Origin: an uncultured Colwellia sp.
Lineage (GTDB): Bacteria; Pseudomonadota; Gammaproteobacteria; Enterobacterales; Alteromonadaceae
DNA length: 61,207 nucleotides
Direction of reading: 5' to 3'
NCBI GenBank assembly: GCA_913063325.1
Contig: CAJXYE010000025.1
Span: forward strand, 1 to 61,207
Positions within the stretch are counted from its first letter, which is position 1. Each line of letters opens with the position of its first letter. The notes under the pieces were generated by a model. The model saw only the letters and a list, made by a program, of their open reading frames with translations. It had not been told where the DNA came from and did no database searches. This document shows positions 49,020 to 58,311 of the stretch, in pieces. Made by a program: the position numbers and the translations under genes.

Positions 49020-50159
49020 CTATTTATAACCTTGCTTAGCAAACTCGAGTAAAGTTTGACCAAACAATGCATTGCGCCAACCTGATATTAAGTCAACCTT
49101 ATCCGCATTATTTCGCGCGTCATTAAGGTCAAACTGCCAAGTTAAAAATTGATTTATTTGCTTTTTAGACGCTATGTTTTCAATAGCTAGGTTATTTTGT
49201 TCACTGGATTTCACTAAAAAAGCTTTTACTTGTTTAAATATTTGTTTGTAACCTGGGTACTCATCTAACCGATTAATTTTTGTCGGGTAGCTACTTACCT
49301 CAGCTTTATCTGCTTGGGTTAATACCGCCAACATAGCTTTCCCTTTATGGCGGATATCGAGCTCTTCTGCTCCTTCAAGCATAGACATAGCGTTAACCGT
49401 TGCCGGATTACTTTGTGCTAATGCCATTAAGGTATGATCTTTTGCAACAAAGCCGATAGGTAAGTCACGCTTTTGTGCTTGTTGAAAACGCCAGCTTGCT
49501 AAGTACTTTAATGTATTTAGTTGCTTAGGATTTAAACGCCAACTCATCTTAATATTAAGATACATTTCGCTGTCATTTATAGGCGTGAACTTCTTATCTA
49601 TCATACTCTGTGTTTCTTGCTGAGCATAAGCTAAAAAACCAGCCTGGGTAATTTCAGCTAATAACTTAGGATAAATAGAAAATAGATGGTCGACATCAGC
49701 GCTAGCGTAAGCTAATTGCTTTTCTGTTAAGGGTCTTTTTATCCAATCAGTACGTGACTCTGATTTATCTAATTCGATATCAGTATAGTGCTTTACCATA
49801 GCGGCATAACCGAGCGACAAACCATGACCTAAAAATGACATCATGATTTGACTATCAATTAAGTTTACTGGTTTACAGTTTCCAGCAGTTAAAAAGACTT
49901 CTAAATCTTCAGAGCAAGCATGAAGCACTTTGGTGATACCGGCATTGGTAAGTAACTGCCAAAAAGGCGTTAAATCATCAATAGCAAGAGGATCGATAAG
50001 TGCTAATTGCTCGCCATCACAGACCTGAAGTAATCCTAACTTAGCGTATAGGGTTCGTGTACGAACAAACTCAGTATCTATGGCTAATACCTTAGCTTTA
50101 GCCAGTTGTTCACATAACAGGTTTAAGCTATTTTGATCTTCAATTAATTGATAGTGCAT
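49020..50159 (-). CDS. rnd: Ribonuclease D
   Basis: A 3'-5' exoribonuclease that matures stable RNAs. The 379 aa (E. coli 375) carry DEDDy motifs: VLAIDTEFVRTRTLYAKLGLLQV (D28, E30), LHACSEDLEVF, and YASADVDHL with the motif III tyrosine. Two HRDC domains follow (about 210-290, with WRFQQAQKRDLPIGFVAKDHTLMALAQ). It starts 20 bp downstream of rluB on the same strand. Confidence 0.96.
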   Translation of the reverse strand: MHYQLIEDQNSLNLLCEQLAKAKVLAIDTEFVRTRTLYAKLGLLQVCDGEQLALIDPLAIDDLTPFWQLLTNAGITKVLHACSEDLEVFLTAGNCKPVNLIDSQIMMSFLGHGLSLGYAAMVKHYTDIELDKSESRTDWIKRPLTEKQLAYASADVDHLFSIYPKLLAEITQAGFLAYAQQETQSMIDKKFTPINDSEMYLNIKMSWRLNPKQLNTLKYLASWRFQQAQKRDLPIGFVAKDHTLMALAQSNPATVNAMSMLEGAEELDIRHKGKAMLAVLTQADKAEVSSYPTKINRLDEYPGYKQIFKQVKAFLVKSSEQNNLAIENIASKKQINQFLTWQFDLNDARNNADKVDLISGWRNALFGQTLLEFAKQGYK

Positions 50160-50179
50160 GATTAATATTTCTACTACGG

Positions 50180-51259
50180 CTACTTATGACGACGACGATT
50201 ACTTTGCTGATTGCGTTGTTGGTGCTTTTTAACAGAGCGACGAATTCTTCGACTTTTAGCATTATCCATCGCTTTTTCATCAACTTTAACTTTACTTTCT
50301 GCTTCAGGTGTCAAATTAACAAGCTTACGGTAATAGTTTACTTCTTTTAATGCCAGCTCACGCCAACCACCCATAGGTAATTGTCGTTGCATTTCCATAT
50401 CACCATAACGTACACGTATAAGACGGCTTACTTGTACATCTTGGCTTTCCCACAAGCGACGAACTTCTCGATTACGACCTTCAGATAAAACCACGTGGAA
50501 CCAATGATTTCGACCTTCACCACCACGATAGGTTATCTTTTGAAAACGAGCAGGACCATCTTCAAGTGTTACTCCAGCACGTAGTTTCTGCAACATAGCT
50601 TCGTTGATATCACCAAAAACACGCACGGCATACTCACGTTCAACTTTTTGTGATGGATGCATCAAACGGTTGGCTAATTCACCATCCGTTGTAAATAACA
50701 ACATACCCGAAGTATTTATATCTAAGCGACCTACAGCAACCCAGCGGCCAGTTTCTAGCGGAGGAAGACGATCAAAAACAGTCGGTCTTCCTTCAGGGTC
50801 TTTACGGGTACACATTTCACCTTCGGGCTTGTTATACACAAGTACACGACAGATATCTTCATCTTGAGCCGTTAGTTTAACGTGGTGACCATCAAGTCGT
50901 ATTTGTTCAGTACCGTTAACTCTATCACCTAAAAATGCCACTTTACCATCGATACTGACACGGCCTTCGCTGATCATAGTTTCCATTTCACGGCGAGAAC
51001 CTTTTCCTGCTCTAGCCAATACTTTTTGTACTTTCTCTGAGTCGGTATGAGTTGCTGTTTTAAAATTAACCTTTTCTACCTTCTCTGGCTCTTTTTTATG
51101 CTGGCCTTTTTTGGCTGAGCCCTTTTTCCCTGCGCCACTTTTAGTACCGTCTTTAGACAATCCTTTTTTAGCACTACCTTTTTTCTCGGTGCCACGCGTA
51201 CCATACTTTTTATCAATGGCTTCGTCTTTTCTAGCTTGTTTTTTCTTGTCAACCGTCAT
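50180..51259 (-). CDS. rluB: 23S rRNA pseudouridine-2605 synthase RluB
   Basis: Forms pseudouridine 2605 in 23S rRNA. The 359 aa consist of a Lys/Gly-rich N-terminal extension (about 1-70, with repeated KKGSAKKG), an S4 RNA-binding domain ([31 protein letters not shown]), and a synthase core with catalytic D in [18 protein letters not shown] strongly basic C-terminus ends in NRRRHK. It is longer than E. coli RluB (291) because of the basic N-terminal tail. rluB-yciO-rnm opposite trpE is a conserved arrangement. Confidence 0.93.
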   Translation of the reverse strand: MTVDKKKQARKDEAIDKKYGTRGTEKKGSAKKGLSKDGTKSGAGKKGSAKKGQHKKEPEKVEKVNFKTATHTDSEKVQKVLARAGKGSRREMETMISEGRVSIDGKVAFLGDRVNGTEQIRLDGHHVKLTAQDEDICRVLVYNKPEGEMCTRKDPEGRPTVFDRLPPLETGRWVAVGRLDINTSGMLLFTTDGELANRLMHPSQKVEREYAVRVFGDINEAMLQKLRAGVTLEDGPARFQKITYRGGEGRNHWFHVVLSEGRNREVRRLWESQDVQVSRLIRVRYGDMEMQRQLPMGGWRELALKEVNYYRKLVNLTPEAESKVKVDEKAMDNAKSRRIRRSVKKHQQRNQQSNRRRHK

Positions 51260-51370
51260 TATCTTTTACTCTGTTACGTCAGTAGCAGCTCCCTTGTAGC
51301 TTACTTCTGGCTCATTGTTCAGGTTCAATCACCGAGTAAAATGCAATTATTCATTTGCACTTTACTGAGG

Positions 51371-51991
51371 TTATTGAAATGGAGAAGGATCACCTTCTCC
51401 TACGCGTATTATATCAATACTGTCATTAGAAAAATCAATTACAGTGGTCGGGTGTTCCCCTAAATGGCCACCATTAACAATAAGATCAACTTGATGCTCT
51501 AACAAATCTCGAATGTGTTCAGGATCATACTCAGCCATATCTTGGCCAGGCATAATTAAACTGGTAGACATTATAGGCTCTGCAAGTTCAGTCAACAAGG
51601 CTTGAGCGATAGTATTATCTGGTACTCTTATACCTATGGTTTTCTTTTTAGGATTTAATAGTCGCTTAGGGACTTCCTTACTGCCTTTGAAGATAAAAGT
51701 GTAAGCACCAGGGGTATTACTTTTTAGTAATCGATAAGCGGTATTATCTACTCGGGTGTATTCTGATATTTGTGAAAGGTCTTGGCACACTAAAGTGAAG
51801 TTGTGCTCTTTATCGATATCTCTAATTCGACAAATGCGCTCTAATGCTTTTTTATCGCCTAAATGGCAACCTAATGCATAGCCTGAGTCGGTAGGATAAA
51901 CAATCACACCACCCTTTTTAATAATATCTGCCGCTTGTTTCATTAAACGACCCTGAGGGTTATCTGGGTGTACATAAAAAAACTGACTCAT
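51371..51991 (-). CDS. yciO: YciO, Sua5/YrdC-family protein
   Basis: A 206-aa protein with the YrdC-like fold. SQFFYVHPDNPQGRLMKQAADIIKKGGVIVYPTDSGYALGCHLGDKKALERICRIRD and the nucleotide-binding KKTIGIRVPDNTIAQALL region mark the YciO branch. Paralogues make threonylcarbamoyl-AMP for tRNA t6A; YciO's own role is less certain. It lies 85 bp from rnm on the same strand. Confidence 0.95.
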   Translation of the reverse strand: MSQFFYVHPDNPQGRLMKQAADIIKKGGVIVYPTDSGYALGCHLGDKKALERICRIRDIDKEHNFTLVCQDLSQISEYTRVDNTAYRLLKSNTPGAYTFIFKGSKEVPKRLLNPKKKTIGIRVPDNTIAQALLTELAEPIMSTSLIMPGQDMAEYDPEHIRDLLEHQVDLIVNGGHLGEHPTTVIDFSNDSIDIIRVGEGDPSPFQ

Positions 51992-52076
51992 GAGGAGACT
52001 TTCCTTTTCTTTAAAACTTGATGATTGTTTCTTGTCAGTTGAAACGGTTAATTACGATTAGAAATATTTTTTCTAG

Positions 52077-52982
52077 CTATTGCCATTGGGCCCAAACGGG
52101 TTTTGCCCCCACAGGCATTGTCAAGTTACGCCCTAAATCACTCCACTTATTGGGATAGTGAAAATCAGAGCCCATCGAGGCATGTAAATTATACTCTTGA
52201 CAATAAGCCAACATTTTTTGTCTTTGATCAGGACTCATTTGTGGTAATACCACCTCTAAGCCATCACCCGCGACTTCAGCAAAGTGAACTATCAATCGTC
52301 TCAACCACTTAGCAGAAAGATCATATCTAATAGGGTGAGCCATGACCGCACTTCCGCCAGCTTCGTGTATAGCCGCAATAGCTTCTTCAATACTACACCA
52401 ATTAGGCTTTACATAAGCGCGCTGCCCTTTTGAACCTTTCTTACCGATATATTTATCAAAGGCCTGCTGCATAGTACTAACATGCCCCTGTTGGTGAAGC
52501 ACTTTAGCAAAATGAGCACGTGTAATTGAGCCATTACCCGCCATCGCTTTAGCGTCAGTATAGATAGTTGGAAAACCGCATTTAGTCAGCTTTTCACCCA
52601 TTGAAATAGCACGCTGCTCTCTTGCTTGCTGCTGCTGTGTGATAAGTAACTTTAATGCTGGATTATTTTTATCAATATTCAAACCGACAATATGAATTTC
52701 AAAACCTTGCCATGCAGTCGATATTTCAATGCCATCAATCAATTTAAGTGGAATATTTTTCTCGTCGATATGCTTTTGCGCTATATCAAGACCGGCGACA
52801 GTATCATGATCTGTAATAGCTAAAACCTCAATTTGAAAGTTAGCGGCCCTATCTATCAATGTTTGCGGTGATAAACTACCATCAGAGCAATTTGTATGGC
52901 TGTGTAGGTCGATACGCTTATGGGCAAAACCTTCGGTTTTTACTATCTGATGTGGAAAATCAGTGGTTGACAGCAACGCCAT
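52077..52982 (-). CDS. rnm: PHP-domain 5'-3' exoribonuclease RNase AM (YciV/TrpH)
   Basis: A 301-aa PHP-family metal-dependent hydrolase. Metal-binding motifs are visible: DLHSHTNCSDG near 24-34, ITDHDT, AHP and the terminal GSDFHYP. E. coli Rnm matures 5' ends of 5S and 23S rRNA and degrades short oligonucleotides. It is divergent from the trp operon, as in many gammaproteobacteria, which explains the old name trpH. Confidence 0.93.
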   Translation of the reverse strand: MALLSTTDFPHQIVKTEGFAHKRIDLHSHTNCSDGSLSPQTLIDRAANFQIEVLAITDHDTVAGLDIAQKHIDEKNIPLKLIDGIEISTAWQGFEIHIVGLNIDKNNPALKLLITQQQQAREQRAISMGEKLTKCGFPTIYTDAKAMAGNGSITRAHFAKVLHQQGHVSTMQQAFDKYIGKKGSKGQRAYVKPNWCSIEEAIAAIHEAGGSAVMAHPIRYDLSAKWLRRLIVHFAEVAGDGLEVVLPQMSPDQRQKMLAYCQEYNLHASMGSDFHYPNKWSDLGRNLTMPVGAKPVWAQWQ

Positions 52983-53123
52983 AATAAGGTCTTCTATAGG
53001 GGTAAAACTCAGTGTTATGATAAGTTTACTGATAACGAGTAAATAATGATACTTTTTCCTTTATTAATCGAAAAGTAAATAAGACTGACTGAATAATACA
53101 TAGCAAATAAAGGCATATTAAAA

Positions 53124-53180
53124 ATGAATACAGCAATAACTAACATAACATTAATTTGGTGGTGGCATAACTCGACATAA
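53124..53180 (+). CDS. trpL: trp operon leader peptide (attenuator peptide, WWW)
   Basis: The 18-codon ORF MNTAITNITLIWWWHNST has three consecutive Trp codons at 12-14, an AAAGG about 10 nt upstream, and a terminator 50 bp downstream. It is the expected sensor of Trp-tRNA supply. A ribosome stalled on the Trp codons would cover CATAAC (53166-53171) and so free the antiterminator segment. It is too short for automated gene calling but well supported by the surrounding RNA structures. Confidence 0.85.
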   Translation: MNTAITNITLIWWWHNST

Positions 53181-53257
53181 TTGGGTTGTGATAATTGCGT
53201 GTATCTTAAATAAGATTAAACAAATTTCAAAAAACCCGCTCCTTTCAGCGGGTTTTT
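53166..53257 (+). promoter_or_regulatory. trp attenuator: alternative RNA pairings and terminator
   Basis: Region 1 CATAAC (53166-53171) can pair with region 2 GTTGTG (53185-53190). Region 2 can instead pair through TGGGTT (53182-53187) with region 3 AACCCG (53233-53238), an antiterminator including one G-U pair. Region 3 AACCCGCT pairs with region 4 AGCGGGTT (53247-53254) to make the terminator, followed by TTT. The pairings are mutually exclusive, as in the E. coli trp attenuator. Confidence 0.8.
53229..53257 (+). terminator. trp attenuator terminator hairpin
   Basis: AACCCGCT-CCTTTC-AGCGGGTT is a perfect 8-bp stem (extended by A-T pairs) followed by T's. It lies about 150 bp before trpE and between the two Trp-rich leader ORFs. 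Confidence 0.85.
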
Positions 53258-53313
53258 CTCGTTTAAAGCGGTCGAGATATACCGTATTTGATGAAGTTAA
53301 CAAAGGGTTTAAA

Positions 53314-53370
53314 ATGAACAGAACAAAAACATGGTTTATTTGGTGGCTATTGCCTATTTATGCCGGCTGA
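53314..53370 (+). CDS. Second Trp-rich leader ORF, immediately upstream of trpE
   Basis: The 18-codon ORF MNRTKTWFIWWLLPIYAG contains Trp at 7, 10 and 11. AAAGGG lies 7 nt before the ATG, a better ribosome binding site than that of trpE. It follows the attenuator terminator and ends 38 nt before trpE. No classical terminator lies between it and trpE. It could provide a second, translational level of control by Trp-tRNA supply, or be a small hydrophobic protein. No homologue is known to me. Confidence 0.6.
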   Translation: MNRTKTWFIWWLLPIYAG

Positions 53371-53408
53371 CAATTTTTCTTTAAATAAACTCTATAGAAG
53401 TATTCAAC

Positions 53409-55094
53409 ATGACTCAAAACTTACCAAATAAAATCAATGGTGCATCTCCTATTGGCGTAAGCACCATGCTTGATAGTAGCTGCTATCAAAATGATCCCTT
53501 AAGTGTTTACCAATTATTATGTCACGACCAACAAAATAATATCTTATTAGAATCTGCCGAGATTGATAAAAAGCATTTGTTAAAAAGCTTATTATTAACA
53601 GATGCGGCAGTTAAAATTGTTTGTAACGGCAATGTCGTCACTTTTTCAGCTCTCTCTTTAAATGGAGAAAGCGCTGTTGATTTAGCAGCTGCGCAATTAG
53701 CCCCACATGCCCAAATAAATATTGCTGATGATGGAAAGTCATTTCAAGCAACATTTACTGAAATTGCGAAAGACCTTGATGAGAAGGCGCGTTTAAGTGC
53801 AACGAATCCACTGCACAGTTTACGCTTATTTAATCAACTTACTGATGATGACAGTCATCCCTTCGCCGTATTTTTAGGCGGTGTTTTTGCCTTTGACCTT
53901 ATGGCCATTGCCGAGCAATTACCCGAAGTTAAAGACGGTGACAATACCTGTCCTGACTTTGTTTATTACTTAGCTGAAACGCTCGTTATTATTGACCATG
54001 AATTACAAAGTACAGAAATTATTGGTAACGTCTTTCATTACAATGACACTGAGAAAACTAAACAAAGCCAATTAGCTATTTCCAAGCGAGTGACTCACAT
54101 TAAGGGTATCCTTGCTCGTACAATTGATACTGAGCAAGTCTCAAAATTAAGCCCCTCGTTTACTAATACTGTAAATAAACAAGCATCAGACCAACCATTG
54201 CAAGTCGATATTAGTGACGAGCGTTATTGTGAAATTGTTAATCAATTAAAAGAAAATATTCGTGCGGGGGATATTTTTCAAGTAGTTCCTTCACGTACGT
54301 TTACCTTACCTTGTTTAGATTCTATTGCGGCTTATAAAGCACTCAAACTTAGTAATCCTAGTCCCTACATGTTTTATCTAAAAGATAGTGACTTTTGTAT
54401 TTTTGGTGCCTCTCCTGAATCAGCATTAAAGTATCAAGCCAGTAATCGCCATGTAGAGATTTACCCTATAGCAGGAACTCGCCCTCGCGGTTTCGACAAA
54501 CAGGGCAATATTTCATTAGACTTAGACAGCCGTATTGAATTAGAGCTAAGGCAGGATGAAAAAGAGTCTGCTGAACACATTATGCTGGTAGATTTAGCCC
54601 GAAATGATATTGCTAGAGTTTCCCAACCAGGCACCCGTTATGTTGCTGAGTTACTTAAAGTAGATCGCTACTCTCATGTGATGCATTTAGTATCCCGAGT
54701 ATGTGGTACTTTGCAAACCGATTTAGATGCTTTACACGCCTATCAAGCTTGTATGAATATGGGTACGCTATCTGGCGCACCTAAAGTTAAAGCAACGTCA
54801 CTTATTAGGGAAGTAGAAGGTAAGAGACGTGGTAGTTATGGCGGCGCTGTTGGTTATTTAACGGGAACAGGTGAGATGGATACTTGTATTGTTATTCGCT
54901 CGGCTTTTGTTAAAGATAATATTGCTCAAGTCCAAGCGGGCGCTGGTGTCGTCTTCGACTCAGATCCAATCAGTGAAGCCAATGAAACAAGGCAAAAAGC
55001 GCAAGCAGTTCTAAATGCTATTAGTAAGGCTAATGCTAATGCCTTACCTAATTCTAATACTAACGTTTTGGCGAAGGAGCAAGCTAATGACTAA
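53409..55094 (+). CDS. trpE: Anthranilate synthase component I
   Basis: TrpE makes anthranilate from chorismate, using ammonia from TrpG. The 561-aa protein carries the Trp feedback site (LLESAEI near 47), and the chorismate-binding domain with IFQVVPSRTF, SPSPYMFYLKDSDFCIFGASPESALK, YPIAGTRPRG and GTLSGAPKVKATSLI. It is first in the operon, downstream of the attenuator. The C-terminus has an Asn/Ala-rich tail (KANANALPNSNTN) that overlaps the trpG start by 8 bp. Confidence 0.97.
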   Translation: MTQNLPNKINGASPIGVSTMLDSSCYQNDPLSVYQLLCHDQQNNILLESAEIDKKHLLKSLLLTDAAVKIVCNGNVVTFSALSLNGESAVDLAAAQLAPHAQINIADDGKSFQATFTEIAKDLDEKARLSATNPLHSLRLFNQLTDDDSHPFAVFLGGVFAFDLMAIAEQLPEVKDGDNTCPDFVYYLAETLVIIDHELQSTEIIGNVFHYNDTEKTKQSQLAISKRVTHIKGILARTIDTEQVSKLSPSFTNTVNKQASDQPLQVDISDERYCEIVNQLKENIRAGDIFQVVPSRTFTLPCLDSIAAYKALKLSNPSPYMFYLKDSDFCIFGASPESALKYQASNRHVEIYPIAGTRPRGFDKQGNISLDLDSRIELELRQDEKESAEHIMLVDLARNDIARVSQPGTRYVAELLKVDRYSHVMHLVSRVCGTLQTDLDALHAYQACMNMGTLSGAPKVKATSLIREVEGKRRGSYGGAVGYLTGTGEMDTCIVIRSAFVKDNIAQVQAGAGVVFDSDPISEANETRQKAQAVLNAISKANANALPNSNTNVLAKEQAND

Positions 55095-55728
55095 ATTATT
55101 TATGCTCGATAACCTCGATTCATTTACTTATAACTTGGTTGATGAATTTCAATGTTTAGGTTTTGAGCCAAGTGTTTATCGAAACACGCTCAGCGCTGAA
55201 TTTATTTTTGAAAAAATGCTCGAACATACTCAACGAACATCCGAGCCAGTATTACTTGTTTTATCACCTGGACCTGGCGAGCCAAGTAAAGCGGGCTGCT
55301 TAATGGCACTTATTAAAAAGTGTGCTGGTCGAATACCTATGCTGGGTATTTGCTTAGGTCATCAAGCTTTAATTGAGCATTACGGTGGCCAGGTAGACAG
55401 AGCTGAAGAAATTGTACACGGTAAATCTTCAAATATTACTCATAGTGGTAGTGGTGCTTTTGAAGGAATTCAAAATCCATTACCCGTTGCGCGTTATCAT
55501 TCTCTGATCGGTAAAAATATACCGCCAGCTTTAGATGTTATCGCCGAATATAGCGGTATGTGTATGGCCATTAGCAATGACAAAGATGTTGTCTTATCGT
55601 TTCAATTTCATCCAGAATCTATATTAACAACTTTTGGTACCACTTTGTTAGCGCAGAGCATTCAACATTTACTTACTCTGGCGCCATCACTCAATACTAA
55701 ATTTAAGACTAAGGTTATAGGAGAATAA
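55087..55728 (+). CDS. trpG: Anthranilate synthase component II (glutamine amidotransferase)
   Basis: From the ATG at 55087 the protein is 213 aa and begins MTKLFMLDNLDSFTYNLVDEF, the family start; a longer frame within trpE adds 24 unrelated residues. A GGAG lies about 8 nt upstream. The class I amidotransferase triad is the cysteine in LGICLGHQALIEHYGG, and H and E in FQFHPES. Oxyanion motif SPGPGEP is present. It is separate from trpD, not fused as in enterobacteria. Confidence 0.96.
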   Translation: MTKLFMLDNLDSFTYNLVDEFQCLGFEPSVYRNTLSAEFIFEKMLEHTQRTSEPVLLVLSPGPGEPSKAGCLMALIKKCAGRIPMLGICLGHQALIEHYGGQVDRAEEIVHGKSSNITHSGSGAFEGIQNPLPVARYHSLIGKNIPPALDVIAEYSGMCMAISNDKDVVLSFQFHPESILTTFGTTLLAQSIQHLLTLAPSLNTKFKTKVIGE

Positions 55729-55729
55729 A

Positions 55730-56866
55730 ATGACTAGTTCACAAGAGATTAATTCAAAGATTTCAGCTATCAAGACTACTTTTCCTGCATTAGTTGAAGG
55801 TCTTGATTTAAGCCAAACACAAAGCCATGATTTTTTTGAGCAAGTACTTCAAGGCAACATCGAACCGGCTTTAATGGCAGGTGTATTAACGGCACTGAAG
55901 ATAAAAGGAGAAACACCAGAAGAGATAGCTGGCGCTGCACTAGCTATTCGCTCAGCTGCTACCTCATTCCCTCAACGAAATAGTGAAGACGATACCGTCG
56001 CCGATTGCGTTGGTACTGGCGGTGATGGTGCTAATACCATTAACATATCAACTACTGCGGCTATTCTTGCAGCAGCATGTGGTTTGAAAATGGCAAAACA
56101 TGGCAACAGAAGTGTTTCCAGTATGTCTGGCTCAGCTGACTTACTCGAAGCATTTGGTGTTAATTTATCCATGTCCCCTGAAACAGCAAATCATTGCTTA
56201 GCACAAAGCAATTTGTGTTTTTTATATGCGCCGGCTTATCACTCAGGTTTTAGACATGCTGCACCCGTACGAAAAGCCATGGGTATTCGTACCTTGTTCA
56301 ATATATTGGGACCACTCGTTAATCCGGCAAAACCCAATATTATGCTACTTGGGGTATATACGCCTGAATTATTAATGCCTATAGCCAAGGCGCTACAACT
56401 TACTGGTGTTCAGCGCGCTTTTGTGGTTCATGGCAGTGGTTTAGATGAAATTGCTTTACATGGAGATACGCAAGTCATTGAAATTTACCAAGGTGAATTA
56501 ATTGAACGTATGATTAAGCCGCAAGATTTTGGTTTTAAAAATTACGCCCTTGAAGAGATTAAAGGGGGTACTCCTGCGGAAAACGCCAATATAATTAAAG
56601 ATATTTTATCGGGTCAAGGCAAAGAAGCCCATAATGCAGCAGTCATCATTAATTGTGCTGCACTACTGTATTTACATAATAAAGCAGACTCTCTCAGCCA
56701 AGCCGCGCAACTTGCCACAGAAGTACTTGCCTCAGGTAAGGGCTTAACAACATTATCATCATTAGTGAAGCTTTCAAATCAAGATGTATCATCAACTATA
56801 AATAGTAAAGTTACCGAAAATAACACTAACATAGTCTCTAATGCAGACCAAAAGGCTGAAAAATAA
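55730..56866 (+). CDS. trpD: Anthranilate phosphoribosyltransferase
   Basis: Transfers phosphoribosyl from PRPP to anthranilate. The 378-aa protein starts one base after trpG. Conserved features are the PRPP-binding CVGTGGDGANTINIST, the KHGNRSVSSMSGSADLLEAFGV motif, and the RHAAPVRKAMGIRTLFNILGPLVNPA segment. A C-terminal tail of about 30 aa, rich in Asn and Ser, extends beyond the usual end. Confidence 0.97.
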   Translation: MTSSQEINSKISAIKTTFPALVEGLDLSQTQSHDFFEQVLQGNIEPALMAGVLTALKIKGETPEEIAGAALAIRSAATSFPQRNSEDDTVADCVGTGGDGANTINISTTAAILAAACGLKMAKHGNRSVSSMSGSADLLEAFGVNLSMSPETANHCLAQSNLCFLYAPAYHSGFRHAAPVRKAMGIRTLFNILGPLVNPAKPNIMLLGVYTPELLMPIAKALQLTGVQRAFVVHGSGLDEIALHGDTQVIEIYQGELIERMIKPQDFGFKNYALEEIKGGTPAENANIIKDILSGQGKEAHNAAVIINCAALLYLHNKADSLSQAAQLATEVLASGKGLTTLSSLVKLSNQDVSSTINSKVTENNTNIVSNADQKAEK

Positions 56867-56867
56867 C

Positions 56868-58310
56868 ATGAATATCCATACTAATACTTCAGCTAAAAAA
56901 AATATTTTAGAAAAAATAGTTGATGACAAACGCATTGAAATTGATGCCTTGAAAATCAGTAAACCTTTAGCAAGTTTCATTGATGAACTCGTGCCGACCA
57001 CTAAAGATATGTACGCGGCATTAACGAGAACCAAAGATAAACCTTATGCTGGTTTTATTCTTGAGTGCAAAAAAGCATCGCCATCTAAAGGCTTGATTCG
57101 CCCTGACTTCGATGTAAAAGCTATTTGCCAAATTTATGATAAATATGCTGCTGCAATTTCAGTATTAACGGATTTTAAATATTTCCAAGGTACCTTTGAT
57201 TACCTAAAAACAGTCACTCAATCGGTAAAGTGCCCTGTACTTAATAAAGACTTTTTTATTGACAGCTACCAAGTGCATTTAGCAAGATACTATGGCGCTG
57301 ACGCCATCTTATTAATGCTCAGTGTTTTATCCGATGAAGAATATATCGAATTATCAGCTGTTGCCGAACAATATAACTTGGCGATATTAACCGAAATTTC
57401 TACCGAAGATGAACGTGATAGAGCAATAAAGCTCAATGCAAGAATGATTGGTATCAACAATCGCAATTTACGTGATTTAAGTACCGATATATCACGTACT
57501 TTTGACTTTGCCCCTACCCTACCCGACGATAGAATTATTATTTCTGAATCAGGCATATACAACAACGCTCAAGTGAGAGAGCTAGCACCAGCTGTTGATG
57601 GCTTTTTAGTGGGTAGTTCATTAATGGATCCTAAAAACAATATTTATCAAGATATTGATTTGGCTTGCCGAAAACTAATTTTTGGAAACAATAAAGTGTG
57701 CGGTTTAACTGACGCTACCTATGCTAGTGCAGCCGCTGATGCTGGCGCACGTTTTGGAGGCCTTATTTTTGCAGAAAAATCACCTCGTTATGTAACAAAG
57801 GCACAAGCTCAGCTCATTATAAAATCAGCGCCAAAATTAGAATATGTTGGCGTTTTTGTTAATAAAGATCGTAGTGATATTATTGATTTAGTGAAGACCT
57901 TACAGCTAAGCGCTGTGCAACTTCATGGTAGTGAAGATAGCCAATATATTGAAGCGCTAACCAATGAGCTTGCTCTGAATGAGTGTAGCTTTTGTCAAGT
58001 ATGGCAAGCTAGTCCTGTAGCACAACATGTACCTTTGCTTGATCAAAAAGTGAACCACCATGTACTCGATGGCCAAAGCCCTGGTAGTGGTAAAGCATTC
58101 GACTGGCAAGTGTTAGCCTTAAGTGAGCAAAACTTATCAAAAAGCTTTTTAGCTGGAGGTTTAAATAATGACAACATTAGCCAAGCCCTCAAGCAGTTAA
58201 CCCATGTAGATTTATTTGGCTTAGACCTAAACTCCGGTGTAGAAGATAGCCCAGGTATTAAATCAAGCGAAAAACTAGCACTAGTATTTTCGCAAATTAG
58301 GAATTATTAA
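56868..58310 (+). CDS. trpCF: Fused indole-3-glycerol phosphate synthase / phosphoribosylanthranilate isomerase
   Basis: The 480 aa from the ATG at 56868, one base after trpD, begin [21 protein letters not shown]. The N-terminal IGPS domain (about 10-255) has [25 protein letters not shown] and NNRNLRDL. The C-terminal PRAI domain (about 260-480) has [40 protein letters not shown] and [10 protein letters not shown]. The fusion is typical of gammaproteobacteria. A start within trpD would add nine residues. Confidence 0.97.
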   Translation: MNIHTNTSAKKNILEKIVDDKRIEIDALKISKPLASFIDELVPTTKDMYAALTRTKDKPYAGFILECKKASPSKGLIRPDFDVKAICQIYDKYAAAISVLTDFKYFQGTFDYLKTVTQSVKCPVLNKDFFIDSYQVHLARYYGADAILLMLSVLSDEEYIELSAVAEQYNLAILTEISTEDERDRAIKLNARMIGINNRNLRDLSTDISRTFDFAPTLPDDRIIISESGIYNNAQVRELAPAVDGFLVGSSLMDPKNNIYQDIDLACRKLIFGNNKVCGLTDATYASAAADAGARFGGLIFAEKSPRYVTKAQAQLIIKSAPKLEYVGVFVNKDRSDIIDLVKTLQLSAVQLHGSEDSQYIEALTNELALNECSFCQVWQASPVAQHVPLLDQKVNHHVLDGQSPGSGKAFDWQVLALSEQNLSKSFLAGGLNNDNISQALKQLTHVDLFGLDLNSGVEDSPGIKSSEKLALVFSQIRNY

Positions 58311-58311
58311 G

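Noticed and set aside
52983..53123. TrpR operator before the trp leader
   Set aside because: I found no palindrome resembling the E. coli TrpR site (GTACTAGTTAACTAGTAC).
53188..53313. Longer reading frame that runs from 53188 into the second Trp-rich leader
   Set aside because: It reads through the attenuator terminator and has no ribosome binding site at its start. Only the last 18 codons, from the ATG at 53314 with AAAGGG upstream, look translated.
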